Translations under genes and position numbers: made by a program
Shown here: positions 35,127 to 44,125 of the stretch, in pieces
How the letters are laid out: the number at the start of each line of letters is the position of its first letter
How positions within the stretch are numbered: position 1 is the stretch's first letter
The notes under the pieces: model-generated
Seen by the model: only the letters and a program-made list of their open reading frames with translations
Told to the model about the DNA's origin: nothing
Databases searched by the model: none
From: Flammeovirgaceae bacterium UBA4465
GTDB taxonomy: Bacteria; Bacteroidota; Bacteroidia; Cytophagales; Cyclobacteriaceae
Assembly (NCBI GenBank): GCA_905182655.1
Contig: CAJJCN010000006.1
Coordinates: 1-53,889 of the forward strand
DNA length: 53,889 nucleotides
Reading direction: 5' to 3'

Positions 35127-37292
35127 GCGTCTCATGATTAAATATTGATTTTCCCTCTGAATAGAGGCATATTTAAATGCTAATTTGATGTATCCGGCAT
35201 AATTCATCAGGCCGACCCTATGCTCCTGCGTGACTACCAATAAATCGTCTCCAATGGGGGTGATTTTATCATAATCGGTTCTCAACATGACATCTCCTGC
35301 TGCATTCGCGATGCCTAAGCCTCCGTTGATGCCTTTGAGTAAATAATTACCAAGTACCTGATCAATACTTACATATTTTAAAGAAAGAATGAGCTTACCT
35401 GAAGGATCTATCAGACCATATTTCCCTTTTTGACGTACCACAGCTACACCCTCCTTAAAAGGAAATACTTGATCGTATATCGGTTGTACTACTAATCTCT
35501 CTTGAACATCTATAAATCCCCATTTGGTACCCAATTTGTAGCCGATGCGCGCATCAGAAAAGCAAAGTAAACTATCGTAACGATTGGCTATCCTTAAATT
35601 TCCATTTTCATTAATAAAGCCATACTTACCATCTTTTTGTATCATATAGAGCCCTGCACAATAATTAAGTACCTGACTGACGTCATCCTCTGGAATGATC
35701 CGGTACCCACCAAATTCATCTAATAGCACCGTACCTAGCCTGTCTTTACCCCAAAATAGGTCACCAATTTGGCCCACCTCATCGTAAAATGGATCTAAAA
35801 CAACCTCTCCTTGGAGAGATATGATCCCTCTTTGATCCGAAGTACTCCTTACTTCTAAAAATAAATCACGAACGAAAATATCACCCTTAATCTCATAGAT
35901 GACATCGCCTTCCCAGGAAAGGAGCGCAGTAATTTCATTCTCCTTGGTAATAATACCATAGGGACCGATAGATATTTCATCAAACATTGGAGCTACGGAC
36001 CAATTTTCAAAAAGATCCATAACTCCCCACTTTCCCAAATAGTTAATGGCTATTTTATGATGATAGCCTGCTCCTATAGTATCATATTTTAAAGAAATTA
36101 TTTCATCTCCTTTAAAATCTAGAAAACCCCAATACTGGTGATTTTTAACTGGAATCATCGAAAATAAATGGGTAGAAATATGCTGATACGCTTTGTCTGA
36201 AACCTTGGTACCCAATTGATTGTAAATCTCCCATTTTCCTTTCAAAAGTGTATAAAAAAAGGGTGCATCATAGTGAATTGAATCTTTTCCCAAAATAAAA
36301 GATGTTCCATCGGCATCCATAACTGACCAAGTATGGGACCGCTTATCCCGAGCCAGTTCAAAACCTTCGGTTTGATAAATTGTTTTTTGAGCACTACCGA
36401 TAAAGTCATTTGATGATGGATTGATCATCCGTTCTTCTCTCCCATTACAATAAGCCACAAGGATGTCAGCATCCAATTTAAGCGAGTCTGCCCTTACCGT
36501 CATAATGTGCTTTAAATCAAAATTTCGGACTTCCCATAAGGGAAAATTAAGAACATCTTTTACTCCATTTACCTGTTTATATTCTGTTTCGAGCAGCGTA
36601 GCCCCACCCTCCAAATCCAATAACCCATATTTACCCCTTTTTTCTACACTAATTCCCTCAGCAATGACCGCAAATTGATCAAAATCGTTGAAATGACTTT
36701 CTATTCCGTCTATTCGAAGTAAGGACCATTTATTTAAGGAATTTTGTGCCATCAAAACCTGTTGATTAACAACCTTAATTTCTTTATGAATAGGCGGCGA
36801 AATCAAGTTGAATTCCTTATCGTAAAATCCCTTTTTTATAGTCCCGTAGTCATACGTTGAGACCACATAGCCCATAGATTTTGGCTCAATTGAGAAGTAG
36901 TTACAACTGATTTGAATGGCCCCTTTCGAATCGATAATGCCGTAAAATAGTTGATTGCTTAAATTACCCTTGATCGAAGCAAGGATATAGCCCTCATCAA
37001 TCACCGACAACTTATAATAGATGGCCGCCGAGGTTTTCTTTGTTTTGACATTTAACAAGCCCCATTTTCCACGATGGGAATAGCCCACTAAGTTACCGAC
37101 CCATTCAAAATTTCCATTTGACCATCCAATTTGATCATAAACAGGGGCAACAACAACGGCTCCCTTTTCATCTTGAAGCCCATAGTAGGCATCTTTTTTT
37201 ATTAGGCTGTATTGCTCTTGGGCAAATCCAGTATAAAAAAGCAGTGCAAGAAAAAAAGTAAGTATCGAACGAATGTCGTGTCTGACAATCAA
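35106..37292 (-). CDS. exported WG-repeat protein
   Basis: A 728-residue protein with an N-terminal signal sequence (hydrophobic stretch ILTFFLALLFYTGFA near 10-24). It is built of more than ten WG repeats, short beta units with the pattern K(W/Y)G(L/F)xD or -xxG; examples are GKWGLLNVKTKK, GKYGLLDLEGG, GTKWGFIDVQERLVVQPIYD and GKYGLIDPSGK. The function of WG repeats is not established; envelope or secreted proteins of this phylum often carry them. The gene is three bases after hemA on the same strand and overlaps the M16-fold gene tail to tail. Confidence 0.85.
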   Translation of the reverse strand: MIVRHDIRSILTFFLALLFYTGFAQEQYSLIKKDAYYGLQDEKGAVVVAPVYDQIGWSNGNFEWVGNLVGYSHRGKWGLLNVKTKKTSAAIYYKLSVIDEGYILASIKGNLSNQLFYGIIDSKGAIQISCNYFSIEPKSMGYVVSTYDYGTIKKGFYDKEFNLISPPIHKEIKVVNQQVLMAQNSLNKWSLLRIDGIESHFNDFDQFAVIAEGISVEKRGKYGLLDLEGGATLLETEYKQVNGVKDVLNFPLWEVRNFDLKHIMTVRADSLKLDADILVAYCNGREERMINPSSNDFIGSAQKTIYQTEGFELARDKRSHTWSVMDADGTSFILGKDSIHYDAPFFYTLLKGKWEIYNQLGTKVSDKAYQHISTHLFSMIPVKNHQYWGFLDFKGDEIISLKYDTIGAGYHHKIAINYLGKWGVMDLFENWSVAPMFDEISIGPYGIITKENEITALLSWEGDVIYEIKGDIFVRDLFLEVRSTSDQRGIISLQGEVVLDPFYDEVGQIGDLFWGKDRLGTVLLDEFGGYRIIPEDDVSQVLNYCAGLYMIQKDGKYGFINENGNLRIANRYDSLLCFSDARIGYKLGTKWGFIDVQERLVVQPIYDQVFPFKEGVAVVRQKGKYGLIDPSGKLILSLKYVSIDQVLGNYLLKGINGGLGIANAAGDVMLRTDYDKITPIGDDLLVVTQEHRVGLMNYAGYIKLAFKYASIQRENQYLIMRRLPDKQG

Positions 37293-37295
37293 ATG

Positions 37296-38555
37296 CTATT
37301 TTTTATGAGTTAATTCATCTTTCTCAAGATTAAAGAGGTCATTGAGCACCTCAACTAATGTTTCGGCTTCTCCCCTTTTGCAGGCTGCTTTTAATTGAAG
37401 TACAGGAAGTTTGATTACTTTTTGAACAATCCTCTTGGTCACTTTATCCATCAATTCCCGCTCGACTTCAGTGATCTTACCTACATACCGAGCAATTTCT
37501 TCCTTTCTGATCTCTTCTAAGGCTTTTTTTAGTTTTTTAATTGTCGGAGATACCTCCATTTCCAATGACCACTTTTTTAATTCCTCAATCGTCTCATCTA
37601 AGATCACCTCAACTTCTGTAATGGCCGCTCTTCTGCGCTCGATGATGCCCGACGTTTGTTCTTCGATTTGATCTACATTATATAGTATAATTCCATCTAT
37701 GGTATCTAGTTCGGAATCCATACTCCTCGGCACGGCTAAGTCAACAAAAAGTTTTTGAGACAATAACTGCTCGTGAATATGACCCTTCATAATTATGGGC
37801 TTGGGTACTTGGACTGATGATATGACCACATCAAATTTGGCTATGTTTTTAAGTAGTTCCTCAAAGGGGAGGACCTCATAATCATACTGCTTAGCCAGCG
37901 TTTGAGTCGTATGATAATTTCGATTAGACAAGGTGATCGAGGCATTCATTTCCTCCATATTATCCGCAACGTCTCTTCCTATTTCTCCTAATCCCAAAAC
38001 TAATATTTTAGGATCTGAGAAGTTTTGAATGAATTGCTGAACCAAACCTACACAAGCATAGGATACCGAAGCGGCACCGTCTCGAAAAACAGTCTCCTGG
38101 ACCACTCTTTTATTAGTATAAAAAATAGTGTGCATCACACGGTGAAAAAATGGGCCGGAAAGATGCTGATCAGCAGAACATTGATAAGCCCTCTTTACTT
38201 GATTAGAAATTTGAATATCTCCAAGAACCTTGGCTTCAAGCCCTAGCGCAACCCTAAATAAATGTCTTAAAGCGGGTAATTTCTCCTTGTTCCAGAAATA
38301 AGCATCAATACCCTTATCAATGTCTTTTTCTATTTTCAATAAATTTAAAATGCCATTAGATAAATCTAAATCCGAGGTGTAATAAATTTCGGTGCGATTA
38401 CAGGTTGAAAGAATCAAAGCTTCTTCAACACCCAACATTTCTCGCATTCTATCCAGAAATATTCTGTTTTCATTTTCAGAAAAAGCCACCGATTCTCTGA
38501 TCGCAATAGGCGATGAATCATGAGATAAACCAATAACTTTTAAACTCTCGTACAT
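37296..38555 (-). CDS. hemA: glutamyl-tRNA reductase
   Basis: First committed step of C5-pathway tetrapyrrole synthesis: reduces glutamyl-tRNA to glutamate-1-semialdehyde with NADPH. The N-terminus MYESLKVIGLSHDSSPIAIRE is typical, with the catalytic Cys in STCNRTEIYY near 50. The NADPH site is VLGLGEIGRDVADNM near 177, and the C-terminal dimerisation helices lie beyond 305. I take the start at 38555 and not the in-frame ATG at 38591, because a perfect -7 box (38577-38584) lies between them and the extra 12 residues are not family-like. The WG-repeat gene follows after three bases. Confidence 0.94.
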   Translation of the reverse strand: MYESLKVIGLSHDSSPIAIRESVAFSENENRIFLDRMREMLGVEEALILSTCNRTEIYYTSDLDLSNGILNLLKIEKDIDKGIDAYFWNKEKLPALRHLFRVALGLEAKVLGDIQISNQVKRAYQCSADQHLSGPFFHRVMHTIFYTNKRVVQETVFRDGAASVSYACVGLVQQFIQNFSDPKILVLGLGEIGRDVADNMEEMNASITLSNRNYHTTQTLAKQYDYEVLPFEELLKNIAKFDVVISSVQVPKPIIMKGHIHEQLLSQKLFVDLAVPRSMDSELDTIDGIILYNVDQIEEQTSGIIERRRAAITEVEVILDETIEELKKWSLEMEVSPTIKKLKKALEEIRKEEIARYVGKITEVERELMDKVTKRIVQKVIKLPVLQLKAACKRGEAETLVEVLNDLFNLEKDELTHKK

Positions 38556-38576
38556 GTAAAAGAAATAATTGGATAG

Positions 38577-38584
38577 CAAAAATA
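38577..38584 (-). promoter_or_regulatory. predicted -7 box of hemA
   Basis: The minus strand reads TATTTTTG, a perfect TAnnTTTG match, 22 bases before the ATG at 38555. TTC lies about where a -33 TTG should be. It supports the downstream hemA start. Confidence 0.45.
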
Positions 38585-38658
38585 GCTTCAATGTTTTTTA
38601 TATTGAACAGATAAGACAAAATTCTTACCTAAAAGAAATTATAAGTTTAAAATTATAA

Positions 38659-39561
38659 ATGAAAAAAATTAGAATATTTATTATAAATCAACTGAGTTTT
38701 TCAAGAACAGAGGCCAATGGAGTGATTTTTTTAGTCTCTCTGATCATAATTATCTTTTTTTTCAGTTGGCTCTTGCCCAAAAGTAGGGTACATGAAATCG
38801 ATCCGAACACGCAGATGGGATTAAAAAATTGGAGCCAGGAAATTAAAAATTCATATTCATTAAAGCATTCTTCAACTTATGTCAAAGACTTTGAACTCGT
38901 TGTCTTTGATCCCAATTCAACTTCAGTAGAGGATTTGAAAAAAATAGGGTTCAATGATTTTATCGCAAATCGAATCGAAAAATATCGTCAAAAAGGGGGT
39001 TACTTTAGCAAGGGCGAAGACTTAAAAAAAATATATGGCATAGATACCTCATTCATTGAAACCATCCTGCCCTATATTGAAATTTCAGAAAGAAAGTTCA
39101 AAAAACCTGATGATAAAAAATTAGGATCTGATCGCCATAAGAGAACCCCTGCGGTAAGCATAAAGCTAGATCTTAATTTAGCGGATAGTATTCAATTACA
39201 AATACTTAAAGGCGTAGGTCCTATTTTGGCGCGTCGCGCCTACAAGTTTCGACAAGCACTCGGCGGTTTTCATGATATCAAACAATTGGCAGAAGTTTAT
39301 AATATGCCTGAGATCATTGAAGATGAAATTGAAAAATATTTTTATCTAGAAGATAATCAAACTTTCAAATTAAATATCAACACGGATTCGATCATTCATC
39401 TCAGCAAGCATCCCTATATTAATTGGAATCTTGCCAAATCCATTATAAATTATCGTAAAGTACACGGTTCCTATGACTCCATCGAACAAATAACTTCAAT
39501 AAAGATAATTTCAGACTCACTTTATCAGAAAATTGCACCTTATCTTACTACCCTCGAATAA
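38659..39561 (+). CDS. membrane-anchored protein with three ComEA-like helix-hairpin-helix repeats
   Basis: A 300-residue protein with one N-terminal membrane segment (about 22-40, VIFLVSLIIIIFFFSWLL) and three tandem ComEA-type HhH modules at about 90-150, 170-235 and 240-300. Each has the pattern (D/N)xNxA/S-x-x-L...G(I/V)..., for example LNLADSIQLQILKGVGPILARRA. Such modules bind double-stranded DNA without sequence specificity; ComEA itself captures DNA during uptake. The 100-residue architecture with three modules is common in Bacteroidota proteins of unknown role. It ends six bases before the large helicase gene, so the two form an operon. Confidence 0.82.
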   Translation: MKKIRIFIINQLSFSRTEANGVIFLVSLIIIIFFFSWLLPKSRVHEIDPNTQMGLKNWSQEIKNSYSLKHSSTYVKDFELVVFDPNSTSVEDLKKIGFNDFIANRIEKYRQKGGYFSKGEDLKKIYGIDTSFIETILPYIEISERKFKKPDDKKLGSDRHKRTPAVSIKLDLNLADSIQLQILKGVGPILARRAYKFRQALGGFHDIKQLAEVYNMPEIIEDEIEKYFYLEDNQTFKLNINTDSIIHLSKHPYINWNLAKSIINYRKVHGSYDSIEQITSIKIISDSLYQKIAPYLTTLE

Positions 39562-39567
39562 TTTAGA

Positions 39568-42500
39568 ATGCAACCTATATTAGAGACTTATTTAAGACGG
39601 CTCACAAATCTTTCAGGTAATAATCGGTCACTACTGATTCAAAAATTAAGAGCGGATCATTTTGTTGATGCGCATCAATTTGATTTTTCATTAAACCATC
39701 CCAGTTTTAATATTATTGAGAGCCTCATCAAAGGCAGCCAAAATATTCCATTGTGTCAGGCATTAGATCCAAGAGATGCCAGCAGCAACAAAGCATCGCG
39801 ACAGCTCAGTACTATCGTAAAATCTGAAAATTTTATTTTTAACGAACGTGGCTCAAAAGATTTATATGTTGGGTGGCCCTTTATTAAAGGAAAATTCATT
39901 GATGATACCATCATCAGATGTCCTTTAATCTTTTTCCCAATTACACTCGAAATCAAAGAAGGTGTCTGGGTCTGTAATCTTAAAAAAAATGTCAATATCA
40001 CCTTAAATAAGACCTTTCTTTTGGCTCATGCCCATTACAATAAAATAAACTTGGACGAAGACCTGTTGGACCTGACTTTCAATGATTTTGATAAGGAGTC
40101 AAAAAACTTCAGAACACAATTATATGAGCTCTTACGTGAGAGTGACCTCAATCTTGTTTTCAATAGCGATAATTACATAAATAAACTTACTGATTTCAAA
40201 AATAGTACCAAGGAGACATTAAGAAATACTGAAAAAACAGGCATCCTTAAGCTTTATCCAGAGGCGGTTATAGGCATTTTTCCACAATCGGGTTCGTTTC
40301 TAGTTCCAGATTATCAATCCCTATTGGAAAACCAAACTATTGATGATTTAGAGGAATACTTCAATAAGAAAATCAAAGAAAATCCTGAAGATGAAACCCA
40401 TGCTAAAATCACAGATAGGGCACGAGAAGAAAACAGCTTTATGCCCTTTGAATTGGATGCCTATCAGGAAGAAGCACTGAACCATGTCAAAAAAGGTAAT
40501 TCCATTTGTCTCCAGGGACCTCCTGGATCTGGGAAATCTCAATTGATTTCAAATCTTATCTGCGATTATGTGGCCAGAGGCAAAAATGTTTTGCTCGTTT
40601 GTCAAAAAAAAGTAGCCCTAGATGTCGTCTATGAACGATTAAGTGAGAAAGATCTACATGATTTTTGCGGTCTCGTTCATGACTTTAAAAGTGATCGAAA
40701 AGACATCTTCGACAAGCTGCAAAACCAAATCAATCGACTGGATGAATATCAGCATAAAAACAACGGATTAGATAGTATCCTTTTAGAAAGAAATTTTCAA
40801 CTAGCCAGTCGTAAAACCAATCAAATCACCGAAGAACTTAATGAATTTAAAATGGCCCTTTTCGATGACCGTGAATGCGGAAAATCGATCAAAGAACTGT
40901 ATTTAAGTAGTAATCCGCAACATTTATTCCTTCCCATTCAAACCTCATTAAGCTATTTTAAATGGCCGAAAGTACATGACTTCGAACATAAGCTTAAACG
41001 TTATCTTACGTACCACATTAAATACAAACAACAAAGTTATTTTTGGATCTGGGGTAGCTCATTTGCGCATTTGAATATTTTAGATTTAACGAAGATTAAA
41101 AATATCATCGCCGAGGCCCAATTGAAATTTGATGATTTCACTTTGAAATGTCAAACTGTTTTTTCAAATGCCCCAGATTATGACTCATTGGTTTTCTATC
41201 TCGATAAGATCACCATTCTGAAAAAATTTATTGCAAATATTGACCATGCCACTACCTACCAATATTTTAGAAAAATCCTCTATCACATACCCAATGAAAA
41301 TTATGATTGGTTAGCCAATATAGAAAAAAACATGCTCGCCTGCTTTGACGGTACGGGCCTCGAAACGACCTTAAAGTCTGAAGACTTAGGTCGCTTTCAA
41401 GAAGCCCTTCAACATGCGATCGACTCAAAAAATAACTTTATAGACATGATTAAATGGAGATTATTTTCTCATGATAAAGTCCTCATCAACCGTGTATTGA
41501 ATGCCAATGGTCTCACCCATAATAAAGTGAGCTTTGAAAATCTGCTTAAAAAAATTGATAATCGACTCAACTATGAACACAACTTATCTAAGTTAAATCA
41601 AAAAAAATGGCTTATAAATTATCCTGATAAAATAGAAAAGATTGTTATTCAAAATTGGTTTTTCTATCAGCGTAATGCTTTAAATACCTACCTACAATAT
41701 AAAGAACTTCGGGGCCTAGATACTTTAATCAACTTTAAAAAAAATGATCGAAGCCTACAGATTTTAATGCTCAAAAAGTTGGTGACTTTCCTTATGGAAA
41801 TTCCTGAACATATGAATGGCTGGAAAAAATACCTTTCTTCTAAACAACTCAATGAATTTTTATCTAAGAATATAACCAAAAGAAAAATCTTAGATGAACT
41901 CGATCATGAGTTCGAAAACCTTGTGGACTATCATTCGATTTTTGCCCATTTTAACCCTGAAGAACAAGCCATTACCCTACAATTAACAGATGTTGAAGGT
42001 GGGTTGAAAAAAATGATTCCATGTTTTCATAACAGTCTTGCGATTGCTTGGATAGAAAAAATAGAAACTAAATATCCAATTTTAAGATCTGTCTCCTCCA
42101 TGAAATTTCAACAAAATTTGAAATTATTGACAGAATCAATTGAAAATAAAAATGAACTAAGCCAAGAAATGACCCTCTTGAAATCCAGAGAGCGTACCTA
42201 TCAGGATTTAGAATTCAATAGGTTAAAGAATCTGGTTTCTTATAGAGATCTCCTGCATGAGGTGAAAAAGAAAAAACGGGTTTGGCCTTTGCGAAAAATT
42301 ATTTCGGAATTTCAAGAAGAAGTTTTTAAATTAATCCCTTGCTGGATGACTTCTCCAGAATCTGCCTCAGCCATCTTCCCCATGACGCAATGCTTTGACT
42401 TGGTTATTTTTGATGAAGCCTCACAATGTTTTGCCGAAAGGGGTATTCCTGCGATTTATCGAGCCAAACAAATTGTAATCGCCGGTGATTCGAAACAATT

Positions 42501-43566
42501 AAAACCGTTGGATTTGTATAAGGCCAAATGGTCTGATAAAGAGACGGATCATCCTGACTTGGAAGTCGATGCACTCCTTGATCTAGCACAGCGCTATCTT
42601 CCCAAATATTATTTACAAGGCCATTACAGAAGCCGCTATTTGGAGTTAATTGAATTTTCAAACCTCCATTTTTACGACAAAAAATTGCAAATGTTGCCGG
42701 ACATTTCTTCCCTTAATTCAGATAAAGAATCCATCATATATCTTCAGGTCAAAGGCCTCTGGGATAAAAATGTAAATTTAATAGAAGCGGAAAAAGTGGT
42801 TGAGATTACCACTCAATTTAGACGTAATGAGCCCGAGAAAAATATTGGAATCATTACCTTCAATAGCCAACAAAAAGAACTCATACAAGAACTTCTTGAA
42901 AACCGTTTGGGTGACCTTCCTTATCGGGACGTTTTTATAAAAAACATAGAGAATATTCAAGGGGATGAAAGGGATATTATCATATTTAGCATCGCCTACG
43001 CCCCCGACAAAACAGGTTTACTTCAAATGAAATTTGGATCTTTAAATGAAGTCGGCGGCGAAAATCGTTTAAATGTTGCCATCACAAGGGCCAAAGAGAA
43101 AATAATTTTAGTAACCAGTATACATCCCAACCAGTTGAATACTTCAAAATCCAGAAATAAAGGCCCAAAATTACTTCAATCTTACCTAAAATTCGCCTTG
43201 GATGTCAGTACAAAAAAATGGGCGCCTGCTGAGGCAAAACCATTATTATTTGACCAAAATTGGTACTTAAAAAATCAATTAGCCACTTGTATCAATCGGC
43301 TAAAAATTGATGTGGTCGTGGATCATAATTACCCATTTGCAGATTTACTATTGAAGAGTAATGAACGTGCCATGGGAATCATCAATACCGATGACGAGCG
43401 CTATTTTGATTCTAAATCATCTAAAGAATCCTACGTTTACAATACCAAATTATTGAACCAAAGAAATTGGCCAAATATCTCATTTCATAGCCGCGAATTT
43501 TGGAGGTCTCCGACAGATACTCAACAAAAAATCAAACAATTTATCTCTCGAATTATGGCTGAATAA
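39568..43566 (+). CDS. large SF1 (Upf1-like) helicase with C-terminal Vsr-like nuclease-fold domain
   Basis: A 1332-residue protein. Residues 1-280 are an unassigned N-terminal region. Helicase motifs: Walker A GPPGSGKSQL near 316, motif Ia VLLVCQKKVALDVV, Walker B FDEASQCF near 947, motif III GDSKQLKP near 972, motif IV-like GHYRSRYLE near 1017, motif V NIQGDERDI near 1128 and motif VI NVAITRAKEK near 1168. About 600 residues of mostly helical sequence separate Ia from Walker B. The last 110 residues resemble the Vsr/MTES_1575-type endonuclease fold seen at the end of DUF4011-type helicases (FADLLLK, SFHSREFWRSP), but the usual PD-(D/E)xK acidic and lysine residues are not clear (GIINTDD). 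A role in DNA repair or phage defence is possible, not shown. The gene is in an operon with the HhH protein and overlaps gldH by 14 bases. Confidence 0.85.
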   Translation: MQPILETYLRRLTNLSGNNRSLLIQKLRADHFVDAHQFDFSLNHPSFNIIESLIKGSQNIPLCQALDPRDASSNKASRQLSTIVKSENFIFNERGSKDLYVGWPFIKGKFIDDTIIRCPLIFFPITLEIKEGVWVCNLKKNVNITLNKTFLLAHAHYNKINLDEDLLDLTFNDFDKESKNFRTQLYELLRESDLNLVFNSDNYINKLTDFKNSTKETLRNTEKTGILKLYPEAVIGIFPQSGSFLVPDYQSLLENQTIDDLEEYFNKKIKENPEDETHAKITDRAREENSFMPFELDAYQEEALNHVKKGNSICLQGPPGSGKSQLISNLICDYVARGKNVLLVCQKKVALDVVYERLSEKDLHDFCGLVHDFKSDRKDIFDKLQNQINRLDEYQHKNNGLDSILLERNFQLASRKTNQITEELNEFKMALFDDRECGKSIKELYLSSNPQHLFLPIQTSLSYFKWPKVHDFEHKLKRYLTYHIKYKQQSYFWIWGSSFAHLNILDLTKIKNIIAEAQLKFDDFTLKCQTVFSNAPDYDSLVFYLDKITILKKFIANIDHATTYQYFRKILYHIPNENYDWLANIEKNMLACFDGTGLETTLKSEDLGRFQEALQHAIDSKNNFIDMIKWRLFSHDKVLINRVLNANGLTHNKVSFENLLKKIDNRLNYEHNLSKLNQKKWLINYPDKIEKIVIQNWFFYQRNALNTYLQYKELRGLDTLINFKKNDRSLQILMLKKLVTFLMEIPEHMNGWKKYLSSKQLNEFLSKNITKRKILDELDHEFENLVDYHSIFAHFNPEEQAITLQLTDVEGGLKKMIPCFHNSLAIAWIEKIETKYPILRSVSSMKFQQNLKLLTESIENKNELSQEMTLLKSRERTYQDLEFNRLKNLVSYRDLLHEVKKKKRVWPLRKIISEFQEEVFKLIPCWMTSPESASAIFPMTQCFDLVIFDEASQCFAERGIPAIYRAKQIVIAGDSKQLKPLDLYKAKWSDKETDHPDLEVDALLDLAQRYLPKYYLQGHYRSRYLELIEFSNLHFYDKKLQMLPDISSLNSDKESIIYLQVKGLWDKNVNLIEAEKVVEITTQFRRNEPEKNIGIITFNSQQKELIQELLENRLGDLPYRDVFIKNIENIQGDERDIIIFSIAYAPDKTGLLQMKFGSLNEVGGENRLNVAITRAKEKIILVTSIHPNQLNTSKSRNKGPKLLQSYLKFALDVSTKKWAPAEAKPLLFDQNWYLKNQLATCINRLKIDVVVDHNYPFADLLLKSNERAMGIINTDDERYFDSKSSKESYVYNTKLLNQRNWPNISFHSREFWRSPTDTQQKIKQFISRIMAE

Positions 43567-44014
43567 CTGCCGCCACCCGTAAGCCAATTTGATCTACGTC
43601 CTGAAGGGTATCTATCCGCATGAATTGGGTCAGCTTCATCCGATAGTGTCCAGACGCTTTAAAAGAATGTGCTTTGATCAAATCAAAGTTACGATCAAAG
43701 GTACTCCCCATCCCCGTCCCTAAAGGCTTTCCTGTCTTGGGTTCAAACAAAATAACCTCAGCTAAATCTGTTATGATCAGACTATCTTCATGAAATAGCT
43801 CATACTTAATATACAAATTATTAAAGGCATAAGTATTTTTATTTCGTACCATTCCTGTGATCTGATACGGCGTTTCCAAATCTATAATATCAAACTCAAA
43901 TAGCTGAGATGATTGTTGAGGCCAAAAACCTTTTAAATCAACATGCTTTTCAAAAATACGGTTGCGCTCACACCCCATCAGGAAAAGCAAGACACATAAA
44001 CAAAAAATCCTCAT
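43553..44014 (-). CDS. gldH: gliding motility lipoprotein GldH
   Basis: GldH is a periplasm-facing lipoprotein required for gliding in Flavobacterium johnsoniae. The signal peptide has a lipobox (FLMGC) with Cys near residue 14. The body shows the family pattern: FDIIDLETPYQITGMVRN near 42, YIKYELFHED, a GKPLGTGMG segment near 97 and the C-terminal MRIDTLQDVDQIGLRVA near 131-147. Length is 153 residues, normal. It has its own promoter-like box upstream and overlaps the helicase gene tail to tail. Confidence 0.88.
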   Translation of the reverse strand: MRIFCLCVLLFLMGCERNRIFEKHVDLKGFWPQQSSQLFEFDIIDLETPYQITGMVRNKNTYAFNNLYIKYELFHEDSLIITDLAEVILFEPKTGKPLGTGMGSTFDRNFDLIKAHSFKASGHYRMKLTQFMRIDTLQDVDQIGLRVAAVIQP

Positions 44015-44097
44015 CTATTTTTTTTATTTCAAATCCTCAAAAGAAGTTTTAAATGGCCACTTAGTATTTAGCCTATCCAAAAATCATTTTCTTAAAA

Positions 44098-44105
44098 CAA
44101 AGATA
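44098..44105 (-). promoter_or_regulatory. predicted -7 box of gldH
   Basis: The minus strand reads TATCTTTG, a perfect TAnnTTTG match, in the 111-base gap between purD and gldH. It would give gldH a leader of about 80 bases. No clear -33 TTG is present. Confidence 0.4.
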
Positions 44106-44125
44106 AAACTTATTATACTTTTGAT

